A stretch of 64,000 nucleotides of DNA, taken from NCBI GenBank assembly GCA_030998225.1, contig JAPYXD010000704.1, positions 7,936,001 to 8,000,000 on the forward strand. Reading direction: 5' to 3'. Each line of letters opens with the position of its first letter. Position 1 is the first letter of the stretch. Origin of the DNA: Diplolepis rosae (Eukaryota; Arthropoda; Insecta; Hymenoptera; Diplolepididae). The notes under the pieces were generated by a model. That model searched no databases. It saw nothing but the letters and a program-made list of their open reading frames with translations, and was not told the DNA's origin. The position numbers were made by a program, and so were the translations under genes. Shown piece by piece: positions 43,149 through 56,100 of the stretch.

Positions 43149-45222
43149 CAGTTAGTAGATATTTCATTACATACAAATTACGTTGCCTAATTCTTCAAAC
43201 AATTCCAATACATATTCCTTTGAATGACATGTATAAATCGCATAAGATAAAAACTAATTCTTTTGACTCACGATTCCGATAAGGTAAACTAAGAATACTA
43301 ACTTGAAAATTTTATTTACCAATTATTTTTAATTTAATATTATATTAAATAAAATGAATACTTATATATATTTAATGAATTAGTTAAAATTATATAACAT
43401 TGATGTGTCAAATTAAAATAATTAATTTAAGTAAAATTTTTTTGTAATTGGATTCGTAGAAAAATGGGCACAGATGTCTCATTTTTGAATCATTGCTGTA
43501 CAAATCTTGATATCTGAATACAATATCTAAAGAGACGAGTTTCGATTGTCAAAAAACAGTGAATCTAAAATCGAACACTGCCTAAACAAATTTTCTATCT
43601 ATTTGTTAATATTCGTCACCACATTGTTAAGAATTTTTTCATTCTACAATACTTTAATGGAATTTTACCACAAAACTTTAATGTGAAATTATAGTTTAGG
43701 TATTTTGAAGTGAATTTACAGTACTTATAAAGTATTTTTGCGGAATTATAATATAAGTGTTGTGAATTTTCTGTGAAGCGATGCCACCTTCAGTTGCGCA
43801 ATTACAATACATCATTTGTTGTAAAATTACATTAGGTTTTGATAATAAACTTCCCTTACATTTTTTTACAGTGCTTATGAAAATTTTTTTTTGAAAAAAA
43901 CGGTTTTTTATATTTTTTCATTTAATAAAGTATTTCAAAAATGTAATTGAAATTTTGTTATCCACATTATAAAGTAGCAAACAGGTTTTTTAAAACTAAG
44001 ATATCTAATTATTGAAAATTCATTATAGAATCGACGGCTATTCCATGAGCTTTAAATGTTTTCATTCAAAATTGTCCAAAATGGAATAAGGGCTGGAATT
44101 TAAGTTTTGTCCCTGAAGAAGAAATTGAGCGAGCTTTCGCCGGAAGTAACGCTCTTCGCAACACTTGATCGTCCTAACTATCCATCTACTAAAGAGGGTT
44201 TCGTTTGAATACCTTGTCACTCGTCATTACGTTATAGCGTGCTGCTTTGATGTGGGTAAACTTTGTGCCAACAGCTTTGTTAGTTTCCCATTGGTCCTCT
44301 CTTTTCCAGGAACCTCTGAATGTGAACCTTGTGCAAAACGTTTTTGAACAAAGGCATCTCATCAAAGTAGAACGTCAACTGCAGCTGATTAACTAATCGA
44401 GGAAAAATTAACGCATCACAAGATCTCTCCAACATTATTTCCACCTACATATACCTTGCGCTTTCTACAATTATATATTTTTAAGCTTATAAATTTATTT
44501 TCTCAATTCTATTTTATTTTTATTTTTCCGTAATATTTTTTGACGAACAATAAAAAATAAAGGTTATAGATATGTGTCTATAATTATGAAATTGGTCTAA
44601 CATTATTTTGAACAAAATTTATTCAATATAATCTTTACGATATCGTCAAAAATGAACTATAAGATAGTGGGTGTAATTTCAACATTATAGGGAATTCATT
44701 TGGTGTTAATTATGAAAGTGGTCTAAATAAAAAATTTAAAGAAATTATATGAATATAACCTGAAAATGACAATAAAATAATAACAGAAACGGCAATTCAT
44801 TGCGGTTTATCTAACGATATAATTCAGTTGGGCTCTTCGGTATTTTAAGAATCTTAAAAACTCGAAATGATGGAAATAAATTACTTTTTAAAAATAATTA
44901 ATAAATGTTCATGAATTATTTCATTAAAGTTATTGTTTCAAATAACACTCATAATTCTTTATTGCTTCAAGTCATTTATAGGACATTCAGTTTATTTTGA
45001 AAATGGTCTAAGTCAGTTCAAACTTTAAAACCAACATTTTTGTATGAAATTCGCAAAAAATTTCATATTCAACATAAATTTCGATTAATCAAGACTAATA
45101 AAATTATAAATTAAAATTTCGCATAATGTAAAAAACAAATTTTAATTATTTAAGTGCAATTCATTAAATATCTCGAAACAAGAAATATATCACTTAGACC
45201 GCTTTCATTATTTATAATTATA
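43149..45222. other. 2 kb AT-rich, no assigned gene
   Basis: No supported coding sequence. The stretch 44080-44400 is less AT-rich and could be a decayed coding relic, but I recognised no motif on either strand. Confidence 0.4.
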
Positions 45223-45250
45223 AATATATATAATATATATATATTATAAT

Positions 45251-45281
<31 letters not shown>
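45223..45281. repeat. (TA)n microsatellite
   Basis: Nearly pure alternating TA for about 60 bp, just before the left end of the 3.2-kb TIR-bounded segment. Confidence 0.85.
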
Positions 45282-45296
45282 CAATAAGGCGACAGG

Positions 45297-48200
45297 CGCT
45301 CGAAAACCTGTAAAAGTATTGTCCGCCTCGTGATGTCATAGTCAAAAATTGGAAATCGAAATTCGAAAAAACCAATAACACGGTTTTATAGCTCGTGAAA
45401 AATGAATGTTAGTTTCCACTTATAGTTTTTTTATAACGTTGCAAATTTTCGGGTAAATTAATTAAAAGTGTGTTGGTTTTAAAGCATAGAAACCATGTTT
45501 TATTTCAATCCACTCGCCTCGAAAAATTCATTAATTAACGGATTGCGAAATTTTTTTTACGTTCTACTCGTAAATCTCTGGCGGAGGCGACAGTGCTTGC
45601 AAAAAAATTTTTTGTTCATTGTTAAATGGTTTTTTTTTAATCCGAAGAAAAAACTAAGTTTTTCGAGCTTCGGACCGAAAAAGTGATCGAGGAAATTTGA
45701 GCTACAGTAAACTTTCCGCGAACAAGTTGATCATTAGTATATGGAGCAACTTTTTGAAAAATATCAACTCGATTGAACAATTACTTTTGAAAATACAACG
45801 AGTATTACAGCCCTTACAGACAGCAGCATCTCGTTAAGGGTTGAAAAGTAGAGATAACAGACTCTAAAATTTGATACCCACTGAAATGGAAAGAGCAGAA
45901 AACAGGAACTCAATGAGAAAACTTGGCAACTGATTAAAGTTCGCTAGCTCAGTCACGCCCATTCTATTTAGGATGCTATTGGAATGCTTAATATGAAAAA
46001 GAGCGATTCGCGTAAGCTGTCATTCTGTCGCCGAAATGCAATCACGTATCCACGCAATACTATTGTGAATTAAAACTATAAAAATCAAGTAAATAATATC
46101 TGCCCAAATCCATGCCTAAAATATACAAGAGAATTGATAAAGATATTTTAAAGATTAACACAACTAATAATATATAAACTTAATACAGGTCCTACAAAAA
46201 ACCCATATTCCTTTGACATAAACGTTACAAGCCTGGAATAATAAATACTGTGTACACAATAATTATGAATTTTTGAACGAAAAGTATTGCTTTTACATTT
46301 TGTGGTACCACTGATTCATATTTACAGAGTATATGAAAAACTTCTTTTCAACCAATTACTGTGAGTCACTATATTGATATCACATGGCAATAAATTGAAA
46401 ATCAGAAGCCTTGAAATATTAAATAAACGAATTAAATTTTCTGTACATAATTTCTTTATATATAAAAGAATTTCTTTGAATCTAATTATGATTTCCATTG
46501 AAAGGGTAAACAGTAAATAAATAATACTCCCACTATTGGAGCAGGCTGAAAAATTGAGTTTAGGCGAAAAAATATGTGAAACAACATATCTTCTCCCGTG
46601 GTGTCAAATCGATGGACGTCATTGTTTAAATTACGGTTATCTATAATTTTTTAACGAAATTTCACGTTTTTCGCTTATATCTTTTATTCTTTCCACTTTT
46701 TGGAATTACGTCAAAAGTTATGAATAAAAATAGATAATCTTTATGACGTTTAAATAAACAATCATTCAAAGGCTTTGTTTACTCATATCGCGCCGTTCAA
46801 CAACGTCCGAATACTTCTTATTATTGAAAATTATGTGTGCAAAACCTGGAGTCGGGAAGTTTGTTAGCTTATAACTTATGGCCTTATAAACAAATTAATA
46901 AACAATTAACTTGTACGAACCTGAGAAGTAGATATGGTGATGCTGCCTTTTCCATCGATATATTTCACTATTTTACATTGAAAATCATCATTGTTTAATA
47001 AACAAATTTAATTTTGCAACTAAGGGAAATTTGTTAATAAATTTCTTAGTTGCGAAATGCATTTTTTCAAGTGTTTCACTTAATTTTCATAACCTTTTAT
47101 TGCGTACATTGAAAGTGTATGAAAAGGGCTTTCATTTTAAATAAAAAAGTTCAAGATTCATTAAGAAACAATGGAGATAAAGTGCGATGAAGTTTTTGCT
47201 CAATTGTACAACAAATTTAACGACTAGCGAGAAAAAAAATATGTCGATAATTTGTGGTTTAAGTACTTTTATAAACTGTAAACAACAAATTCCCCGTGGA
47301 AATATTCACTGAAAAAAAATTCATCAAAATCAGCGGAGCGGCGGATTTTCGATAGCTGACGCACGGCGGCAAGGTGGGGAGGGGCTGTATGCACTCTGAA
47401 AAAATATTGATTCGATCGTTCAAAATCGACGGCGCAGCTTTATTCGCACTTTTCTCGGGAACTATTTGCGATGAAGTAATGAAGGAAAACAAAATATGTC
47501 AATTAAAAAAATAAAAAATACTATTAAATCAACCTGGCAAAAGTCGCCATTCTTTGCTGATATAATTAATAAATCCAATTATTAGCTTAAGTAATAATAA
47601 ATCAAAATTTAATTTATCATCGCGCCCAAATTCGATGTTTTTTTAAACTTAACTCGCCGATTCTAGCTCAATAACTGGTGAAATGATTTGAAATTTTTAC
47701 AGTATGTTCAGAATATATGCGTAACACCTACAAAGTCGATAAAAGACAAAAATTGTATTTGTTCACTTATATTTAATAATAAATAACGGAGTATCGGTAA
47801 CCGGATTTCGGACACTTTAGCGGAAAAAAATATGCGACGAACTTAAACTTTGAGAAAACTTCCAGCGAGCCCTTTTTTACGACGTTTGAAGAAATCTTTC
47901 TGAAAATTTCAGTGTAATCGGGTCATCAATATTGTAACACAATATTCCGTTACTGCTGTGCGCGAAGGCTGGACGAGCTGCTCGTGCGCCGAGCGTTTTT
48001 TATCAAATCATCCATAGTTACAATATTTATGACCAGATTGCATTGAAATTTTCAGAAAGATTTTTTCAAACGTCGTAGAAAAAACGGCTCGCTAGAAGTT
48101 TTCTCAAAGTTTAAGTTCGTCGCATACTTCTTTCCGCCAAAATGTCCGAAAGCCTGTTACCGGTACTCCGCTATTTGTTATTAAATATAAGCGAATGAAT

Positions 48201-48513
48201 GCAATTTTTATGTTTTTTATCAAGTTTCAAGGCGTTGCGCATGTATTCTGAACATACTGTAAAAATTTCAAATCATTTCACCAGTTATTGAGCTAGAATC
48301 GGTGAGTTAAGTTTAAAGAAACATCGAATTTGGGCGCGATGATAAATTAAATTTTTATTTATTATTACTTAAACTAATAATTTGATTTATTAATTATATC
48401 AGCAAAAAATGTCCACTTTTGCCAGGTTTATTTAATGGTATTTTTTAATCGGACATCTTTTTTTTTCCTCCAGCTTTCTATCTGTGGACAATACTTTTAC
48501 ACAATTTCGAGCG
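45297..48513. mobile_element. 3.2-kb segment bounded by 28-bp inverted repeats
   Basis: CGCTCGAAAACCTGTAAAAG, then TATTGTCC (45297-45324), is matched inverted by GGACAATACTTTTACACAAT, then TTCGAGCG (48486-48513), with about four mismatches. The interior has no transposase, and its right third is a long palindrome (47480-48472). It may be a non-autonomous DNA transposon. No target duplication was clear, so the borders are tentative. Confidence 0.55.
47480..48472. repeat. 1-kb inverted repeat with about 460-bp arms
   Basis: The left arm (47480 to about 47940) and right arm (about 48016-48472) are inverted copies with scattered differences. Shared marks include ACCTGGCAAAAGT, GCGCCCAAATTCGATGTTT, ATGTTCAGAATA, CGGAGTA(C/T)CGGTAACCGG and AAACTTTGAGAAAACTT. 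The 75-bp spacer is unique and contains GAGCTGCTCGTGCGCCGAGC. No open frame persists in the arms. Confidence 0.9.
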
Positions 48514-49379
48514 TACACTGATAGAAATGGTTCGGGAGTTTTAGCCATTCGGTTGTAGGTTGGGAATTTATAATTGTATTTATAAAATAATATGTCTCTC
48601 TGAACAACGCAGGATGTTAAATACAGAAATCAAAATATTGTAAGTGAAACTGGTCGAATCAGAAATATAATATGGGAAGGCGAACAATACATTTTTCCAT
48701 AGCAACAATAATATGGTTCATTCGTTCATATTTATTCAATTATATTCGGATGGTTAAAATACAAATCTCATATTGCTGTATCTATGCCAGCAATAAGGTA
48801 AGGTTAAATTAATCATAAATATCGTTGTAACAGCCATTCCTTTCTATCAGTGTAGACTCATAAAATGTAATCTCTTCATTTAATTTTTATTTCCTGACAC
48901 AATTTTTCAGTGTTTGCATCGACGTTGGAAATAACCAGAAATAATAGGACATTTATCTAAATTTGCTATAAATAAAAAATTAAATTTCCATCTTAGTCAA
49001 CTAGAGAATTGATAGAAAGAGATGGATTCAGAAGAAAAAACTAAAATAAGACGGCAACACCGCCAAATAAAAATCTTGCGGATTAAAAAGTCACTGTCTC
49101 GAAATATTGATTTATTGTAGTGTACTTAAAGTGTTTTAAAAACCAATGCTAGCAGTAGAATTCATCACAGTTTGTATAATCTGCAAGTTTGAAGAGCATA
49201 ATTGCTGTAATACTTACTTCGCTATTAACTGCCGCTAACTCTGAAGGTAATTATTATCTTTATTTAAATTTCAATTGATCAACCGGATTCTATAAGGAAA
49301 GGCATTGCAACATATTGATAATATTACAATAAAAATGGCTGAGAAAAGGTCTTCGAAAATTTTTTTATTAAAAAATGAC
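48514..49379. other. Unassigned
   Basis: No gene or repeat recognised. Confidence 0.4.
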
Positions 49380-49980
49380 TTGTTCACAAAACAAGCACTG
49401 AAGAAGTACTTGAATCCCTGCAGAGCGGTAGTAAGGTCGTCCATTTACGACCGGCGTTTTCATATTCTATCTTTTTCCGTCCCTCAGATCCTACTTTTGT
49501 TCCTTACGTCTGCTGAACAGCTGTGACAATATGAGTTACATTTTTCCAATGTGCGTCGTTGGTGTGCAACCTACGTTTTTGACATTACTAGTATTTATGT
49601 ACCTACTATATTCATATATATATTATTGATATAACATGTTCGTTATTGCTTTATATACTTCCTTCTCATATAACTAAAGTGATAAATATGCATCGTTAAA
49701 ACCAAAACTCTGCACCCAAGAAACTGTTTCTTTAAATCAAAGGAACATTTCTTTGAAATACGGTCAAAGAAACAATGTATTTGAATGAAAGAAAGTTTTG
49801 CTGATTCAAAATTTTTTTTGCAAAACAGGCACTAAAGTAGTACTTAGAGCCCCTGTATAGCGGCTGTAAGGACGTCCATTTATGACTAGCATGTTCATGT
49901 TGTATCTGTTTTCTTCCTTAAGTCCTACTTTCTTTCCTTATATCCTACTTTTTTTCCTTACGTCCACCACATTTCGTACA
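49380..49980. repeat. Diverged direct repeat, two about 150-bp copies
   Basis: 49385-49520 and about 49822-49975 share in the same order ACAAGCACTGAAG/ACAGGCACTAAAG, AGTACTT, GTCCATTTA(C/T)GAC, TCTATC/TGTATC, TCCTACTTT and CCTTACGTC. About 300 bp of unrelated sequence separates them. Confidence 0.65.
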
Positions 49981-50400
49981 ATATTTATCAATATTGTTGT
50001 TATAACATGTTCCTATTCCACCGAGTCGTAATTGGCCACTCTCAATACCACTCCACAGGCACTCGAAATACTTCTTTAGGACGTATTTTGCAAAAAATGA
50101 TCGAAAATCAGTGTTTTTCGAAACATAAATTGCTATTGCTTGGTCAATTTTTGCGAAATCGTTTTTCTTTTATCACTAGACGTGGAATACTTTAGCGGAG
50201 TGAATGAATTTAATGAAATATGTCGAAATATTTTTCTTTAAACAATATTTTAATGTAAATAAAAAACCATGTTAGAAAATTGAATCTGAAAATTTTTAGA
50301 AATATTTGTTTATTATTGCGGATTTGGCAGCAATGTATCACTAAAGTCGCTCTGCCATCTTACGCATTTTTAGCTGTGTGAAGAACTTTAATGACGATGT

Positions 50401-50960
50401 CCACCATAGACTGGATGGCGTCCACTGTGGACATGCCTTTCCAGAAGCCAAACTGGTAATCCAAGAGACTGTTATCGCCAACCATGTGACTCTCTTGTCT
50501 TTGTAGAATCATTTCCTCCTGCAGACAGGAGTTGAAGGTCTCCAGAAGGATCTACGGGCATACCGCGATCACCTCTTTGAGGGTCTCATTTAGCACTCCG
50601 TCGATCCCCGGAGCCGTATTGGCTTCAAGCCTTTCGTTCGCTCTCCCTAGTTCCTCAAGATTTAAAAGCTCTTCGCACCGGACTCTTCGCACTCTTCTGT
50701 CTCTGGAATGACTCTACTTGTGAAAACAAACTTTGCGCGATGTACGTGACTCGATCGGGGTTGTTCAGGCCAGGGGTCTTTCTCCTAGTCACCAATCTCT
50801 TGGTAACTTTTTTGAAGGCTAAACCACACGGGTCCTATTCGACTTCACCAGTTAAGTCCTTCTTTATGCCTCACCTCAGAGCTGTTTTGGCTGTTTTCTT
50901 TGCCTCACGCAGCAGAGAATAAGGTATTCACCCTTTGAATGAGTGTATTTCCACCGCGCT
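50401..50960 (-). pseudogene. R1-clade LINE fragment 5: partial RT and linker
   Basis: Minus-strand sequence matching copy 3 ORF2 from about 54,600 to 55,280 with an internal deletion (about 160 bp around the SYRPICLLD region missing). Legible pieces include the region before motif A (STVDAIQ-type) and the RT N-terminal PSIDGV-type segment. It is more diverged than copies 1-3. No ends are present. Confidence 0.8.
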
Positions 50961-51024
50961 TTGATACTAAACGATTACAAGTTTAACAAAATTGTAACTA
51001 TACCGAAAAAAATAGGAATAGACG

Positions 51025-51275
51025 AATGGGAATTACCGTGCTATTAGCCTAACGATACATGCAACTAAATTTCCAACTACAATAATTTATAGAACAGACA
51101 ATAAAAAGCTCATCTGACGAAAATTGGTTCGGTTTTACAAAAAAGAGAGGATCCAGAAAAGCATTACTCTCATTACAATCAATTTAGACGGTCGACTACG
51201 AGAAAGGAAACCAATTTTTATTGTTTTTCTCGACTTAGAAAAAGCATTGGACAATGTCAGCTGGCCTTCAGATGG
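51025..51275 (+). pseudogene. Reverse transcriptase fragment of a different LINE clade
   Basis: One frame with a single TGA gives NGNYRAISLTI, later KSITLITINLDGRLRERKPI and then FIVFLDLEKALDNVSW, which is RT motif A with its Asp intact. The R1-clade copies have a different motif A (SIDIRNAFN), so this is another family, of the type whose RT reads FLDLEKAFD. About 80 residues remain. Confidence 0.65.
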
Positions 51276-52449
51276 CTTAAACTCTTAGAAATGTTAAAGA
51301 ATGTCAAAAATATTCTATTAAATTACTCAAAAACACTAGCCATTTTAATGTGGTTGATGAATCCCAAGCATTTTTTTCAGTATTACACCGAGAAAAAGAG
51401 ATGGCTGTTCCATGTAATTCATTGGAATCAAAAGAGCTATCCAATTTATTGGTTAGAACATCTACGAGTTGGTTCATGTTACTATTCACAATAGTTACAC
51501 TAGGCAACTCGCGTTTGTGCCAACTCTCGAAATTTTTTAATTAACAAGAGTTTATTCACCCTCTAATTTCTGAAAGAATGTACTTCTCTTTAGAAACCTT
51601 TCACTAATCAATAAGTAAATTCAACTAATTCATAGTAAACTTATTTATATTGAAGATATCTTATTAATTACAAGTGGACGCATTCATGATAATCCAATTA
51701 TACATTTACCTCTTAATTACTGAATATTGACTAATTCATTTTTAGGGAGAACCAGAAATTGGTTATGCCAACTGAAAACTATAATGGCCTCCCAGAACCA
51801 TCGAATATGATGGGACAACCAACCTTTTTTTCTCAGTACATAAAAACTTTTTTAATTACCAAAAATCCATTTTAGTTATTATTTTTTGAATAACCTCACA
51901 TACTGCAATCGCAATCACCGACTCCTTGCGATCCCGTTGATCCGTTGCTTTGAGAATTGTCACTATTTCAAATGTAATTGGGTAATGAATCTGAAAACGT
52001 GTCAACTTAGTTTTATACTCATTAAAATATATTTCTTTTTGACATTTTTAGCTCGAAGTTTGCGTTTTTTGAATTATTTTTTGCAGCTTTTATTAACTTA
52101 AGGGATAGTTTACTCGCAAAAAACTTTTTTTTAATCAAAAAAATTGTGCTTTTTAATGTTGATTGCAACACGAATTTCCCTATTAGTCTGATCAAAATAA
52201 TTGGAGGTAGACACATTGTGATGTTCTCCTCGGCGTCTTGATTATATTTTCAAATTGAGCACGTAGAAGAAGGTCGTAATAAAAACGATCATATAACTCA
52301 GTTCGATATTAGCTAGAATAATGAAAAATAAAGCCTGTAGTTTGTATATTTTATGATTTGCGTGTAATTGTTTTTATGACATTCAATTACATGTCAAAAC
52401 TGTGACCTATAGTAGTTACAAATTTTAATTCTATCTGTTGTAAACAGGA
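51276..52449. other. Unassigned
   Basis: No supported gene. Short open frames carry no motifs. Confidence 0.4.
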
Positions 52450-52455
52450 TCTCAA

Positions 52456-52665
52456 ATGACGGAACTAAGTCAACTGGCAGGGAAGAATCCAAGTGACAAT
52501 AACAAATCAGGCCTTCTAGTAAATTTAGTGGGGTGTCGGCTTGTTACAAGATGTAATGGGATGATGATTAATTCTTGGACATTAGCAACTGCTAGTATCT
52601 TTGTTCCTAGCGGATTTTCTTATCCCAGAATAAGAGTACAATCCAGCGCATCGTACCCACAATAA
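52456..52665 (+). CDS. Hypothetical; faint similarity to a trypsin-like exon
   Basis: This 69-codon frame follows an AACAG acceptor-like site at about 52447. The segment NLVGCRLVTRCNGMMINSW, then TLATASIF, has the spacing of the C-G-x-x-I-x-x-x-W-x-L-T-A-A stretch of chymotrypsin-fold proteases, but the catalytic His position is not His. With no further exons, it may be a pseudo-exon or chance. I would not rely on the name. Confidence 0.2.
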   Translation: MTELSQLAGKNPSDNNKSGLLVNLVGCRLVTRCNGMMINSWTLATASIFVPSGFSYPRIRVQSSASYPQ

Positions 52666-53154
52666 TTTTATAATATTAGTAAAACCATTCACCGTAATGA
52701 AGTTGCAATAGCAAAAGTAAGTAGTTTCACACAATAATTTCTTTACCTTCGAATTGTACGAGAATCGAAATGTCATTTTCACCATAATTTTTACCGCAAT
52801 AGATAATCAGATTTATTCCAAATTCTAAAAAATACAACATACAACAGATAAAATTCAAATGTATCGATTATTTTTTGCTTGGGTGTCTTTATTTTTATGT
52901 GATGAACGGATTTCACATAGATTGCTATCAACGCCTGGTGTTTACTTGTTTTTTTCTCTAGCTTCCATTAAAGTCGCGTACGACTCTTCCGTCATCCGTT
53001 CGCTCGGAACTTCCATCCGCGGCCATACGCCCACTAGGGTAACCGACAAGCCGCGCCACCCGGGGGAGAAACAAACAGATTCCTCCCCCGAACGACGCGG
53101 ACAGTCAAGTCTACCCGAGACTCAGGACCGCGGGTGCAGGCCCCGATGCGATTT

Positions 53155-56100
53155 CTACTGGTCCTCCCCGTTGTTTCGCTTCCGACGCCCATTAAGTTCT
53201 CTCGTCTTCATCACAAGTGTGACAAATGACTCGATGAGCGTCCAGAACCGTTCAGACTGGAGCATGAGGGGGACCATGGTGTCAGGAGTAAGTTCGGAAC
53301 CCACCGCCTGACCGAGGACCTCCCTAGCCACACCCCATTTTGCGCAGACGAAGAGTGCGTGCTCCGCGTTATCCACCGGGGAATCGCAGTAGCAACACGT
53401 CTCCTCGTCTCTCTTCTTAAAGCGCCTCAGGTACGCGTTAAAACAGCCTTGGCCCGAGAGCGCCTGCGCCAAGTAAAAGCTGACTTCCCCGTGCTTTCTG
53501 TTCAGCCAGATGGCGAGCTCCGGGATCAGGCGGTAGGTCCATCTCCCTGTCTGCTCACCATGCCATCTCATCTGCCATTTCTCGACGAGTCTGCGCCTTC
53601 TATCCTTGCGGATGGCCTCCTTCGCGCGAGCGATTTCCTGCAGGTCGGCGCAGGTAAGCTCCTTGCGAAGCTGAAAGGTTTCCTGCCTTTCCTCCGCCAA
53701 TAAATCTATTGGCGGGACGCTCGCCAGGACCAGCATAGCGCTCGTCGAGATAGTTCTATATGCCGAAACTATTCTCAGCGCGACAAGTCTCTGCGCCGAG
53801 AACAGCTTCTTCTGGATAGCATGGTTTTGGAAGGCATTGGCCCAGACCGGAGCTGCATAAAGAAGCTTCGAATGGACCACGCTTGCCACCACTCTTCTTT
53901 TCGCTTCCCTGGGTCCACCAATGTTTGGCATAAGCCGGGCCAAGATCGCTCCACATTGGATGGCTTTGGCAGCTGCGATCTTTAGGTGTTCGCCAAAGCT
54001 AAGCCTACGATCCAGCTGCACCGCCAGGTACTTAATGCTTGTTTTCCACTCGACTTCATGCTCTCCGAGAACGATCCTCGGATATTGGAAGGATCTCCTG
54101 TCCGTAACGAGCAAAGCCTCGGTTTTCTCAGGGGCCATTTTAAGGCCTCTGCTATCCAACCAGCGCTTCGCTCGCAACAGACTTTCATTGATCCTCAGCT
54201 CTAGGATTCTGACGTCGTCAGCGGCGCACACGACAAGTGCGTCATCCGCGAAGCCGACGATGCTCGTTCCAGCAGGCAGGTCCATGCGCAGGAAATCGTC
54301 GTACATGACGTTCCAAACGAGTGGACCCACCCGCGACTCTTGAGGGGCGCCACATGTCATCTCCTCCTTGAGAGACCATTTGTCGCCCTCGTATATCACC
54401 CACCTGTCGCTCAGATAGTCATCCATCATTCGCAACAGGTAGTCTGGAACCTTTTTCCGCATCATCGCCTCGATGCAGATGTCCCATCTCGCGGTATTGA
54501 ACGCATTGCGTATTTCAATGCTAATCAACGCACAGAATCCCTTACGCCTACCAGTTCCTTTTCTTGCATTTGTGGCGATGTAAACCACAGCTTGGATGGC
54601 GTCCACAGTGGACCTGCCTTTCCTGAATCCGAACTGGTTTTCCGAGAGCCCGTTCTCCCCGACCAAGAGAGCCTGAAGCCGTTGTAGAATCAACTCCTCC
54701 AGAAGCTTCCCCATCGTATCCAATAAGCATATTGGTCTATACGACGAGGCAACCCCTAGAGGTTTGTTGCCCTTCCTCAGCAGGACCAACCTCTGCCTCT
54801 TCCAATCCGCGAGGAACCTCCCCTCCCGAAGACAGGAGTTAAAGGCTTCTAGGAGGATCTCCGGGTATACCCCGATCACCTCTTTGAGGATCTCGTTCGG
54901 CATCCCGTCGATACCCGGCGCTGTATTTGCCTTAAGCCTTCCACCCGCTCTCTTTAGTTCTTCGAGAGTGAAGAGTTCTTCGCGCCGGACCACGCAGGAA
55001 CTTCGGTCCTGTCTTTGGAACGGCTCCGCGTGTGGAAACAAGCTTCGCACAATGTACTTGACTCGATCGGGATTGTCCAGGCCCGGGGTCGTTCTTCTAG
55101 TCACCAATCTCTTGGTGGCTTTTTTGAAGGCGAGACCCCATGGATCCTTCTCGACCTCACCGATCAAGTCTTTCCAGCATTGAAGTCGGCTTTTCTTTAT
55201 GCCTCGCCTCAAAGCTGTTTTTGCCCCTTTCCATGCCTCGTGCAGCGTAGCATCTCCCTTTAAACGGGTGAATTTTCGCCGCGCTGCGAGGCATTCTCGA
55301 CGTAGGGCTGCTAACTGGTCGTTCCACCAGTACATCGAACCGTTGGCTTGCCTGCGCTTACGGCGAGGCATCGAGTAATCACAAGCTGCGACCACCTTCT
55401 GCCTCACCGAGCGCACAGCAGCTTCATACGACCCAGCAGGGCAGACCCAACCGAGCTCATCGATGAGCCTGGTTTCTTCGAGGTGTTCGCGAAGTCTTTC
55501 CCTGCTGAGTCGTCTCGTGTTCCAGGAGGGGCTCTTTCCTTCGACGCCCCTACCCTTTTCCACCGCTTGACACCCTTGTTCTAGACTAAATTCGATGCAC
55601 CGGTGGTCACTCAAGGTTATTACCTCGAGGACTGACCAGTCGCTTATCCTTGAAGCGAGGCGAGGTGCGGCAATCATGAGGTCAATTATTGTCCCTCCCG
55701 CTCCTCGTCTGAAGGTGAGATCCCCGCCCTGATTCTGGACGATCAGGTCGTTCCTAGCGACCATCTCGCCAACCAAGATTCCCCTCCTATCTAGGCGGGC
55801 CTCACCCCACTCGGGCGACTTACTGTTGAAGTCACCCCCTATGAGGGATCGCCCGATGGCCTCACTGAGGCTTTCTTCAAGGACGAGGATCTGGGTCTCA
55901 AAGACATTGAAGGGATCGCTGGGGGAGAAGTAGCAGCTGTACACACGCACACCCGCCACCTCCACCCAAACGAACCCCGCGTCGGTCTCCAGGAAGTCCC
56001 TGACGCCCAAATCAGGGTTACAAGCAAGGATGCCGGCCCTCCTTGATGCATCCTGATACCAAGCAGAGTTTTCAGACCATTTGCGTTGCTCACTAATGAG

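Noticed and set aside
52456..52665. Functional serine protease exon
   Set aside because: The catalytic His position is not conserved, there are no partner exons, and the match is short.
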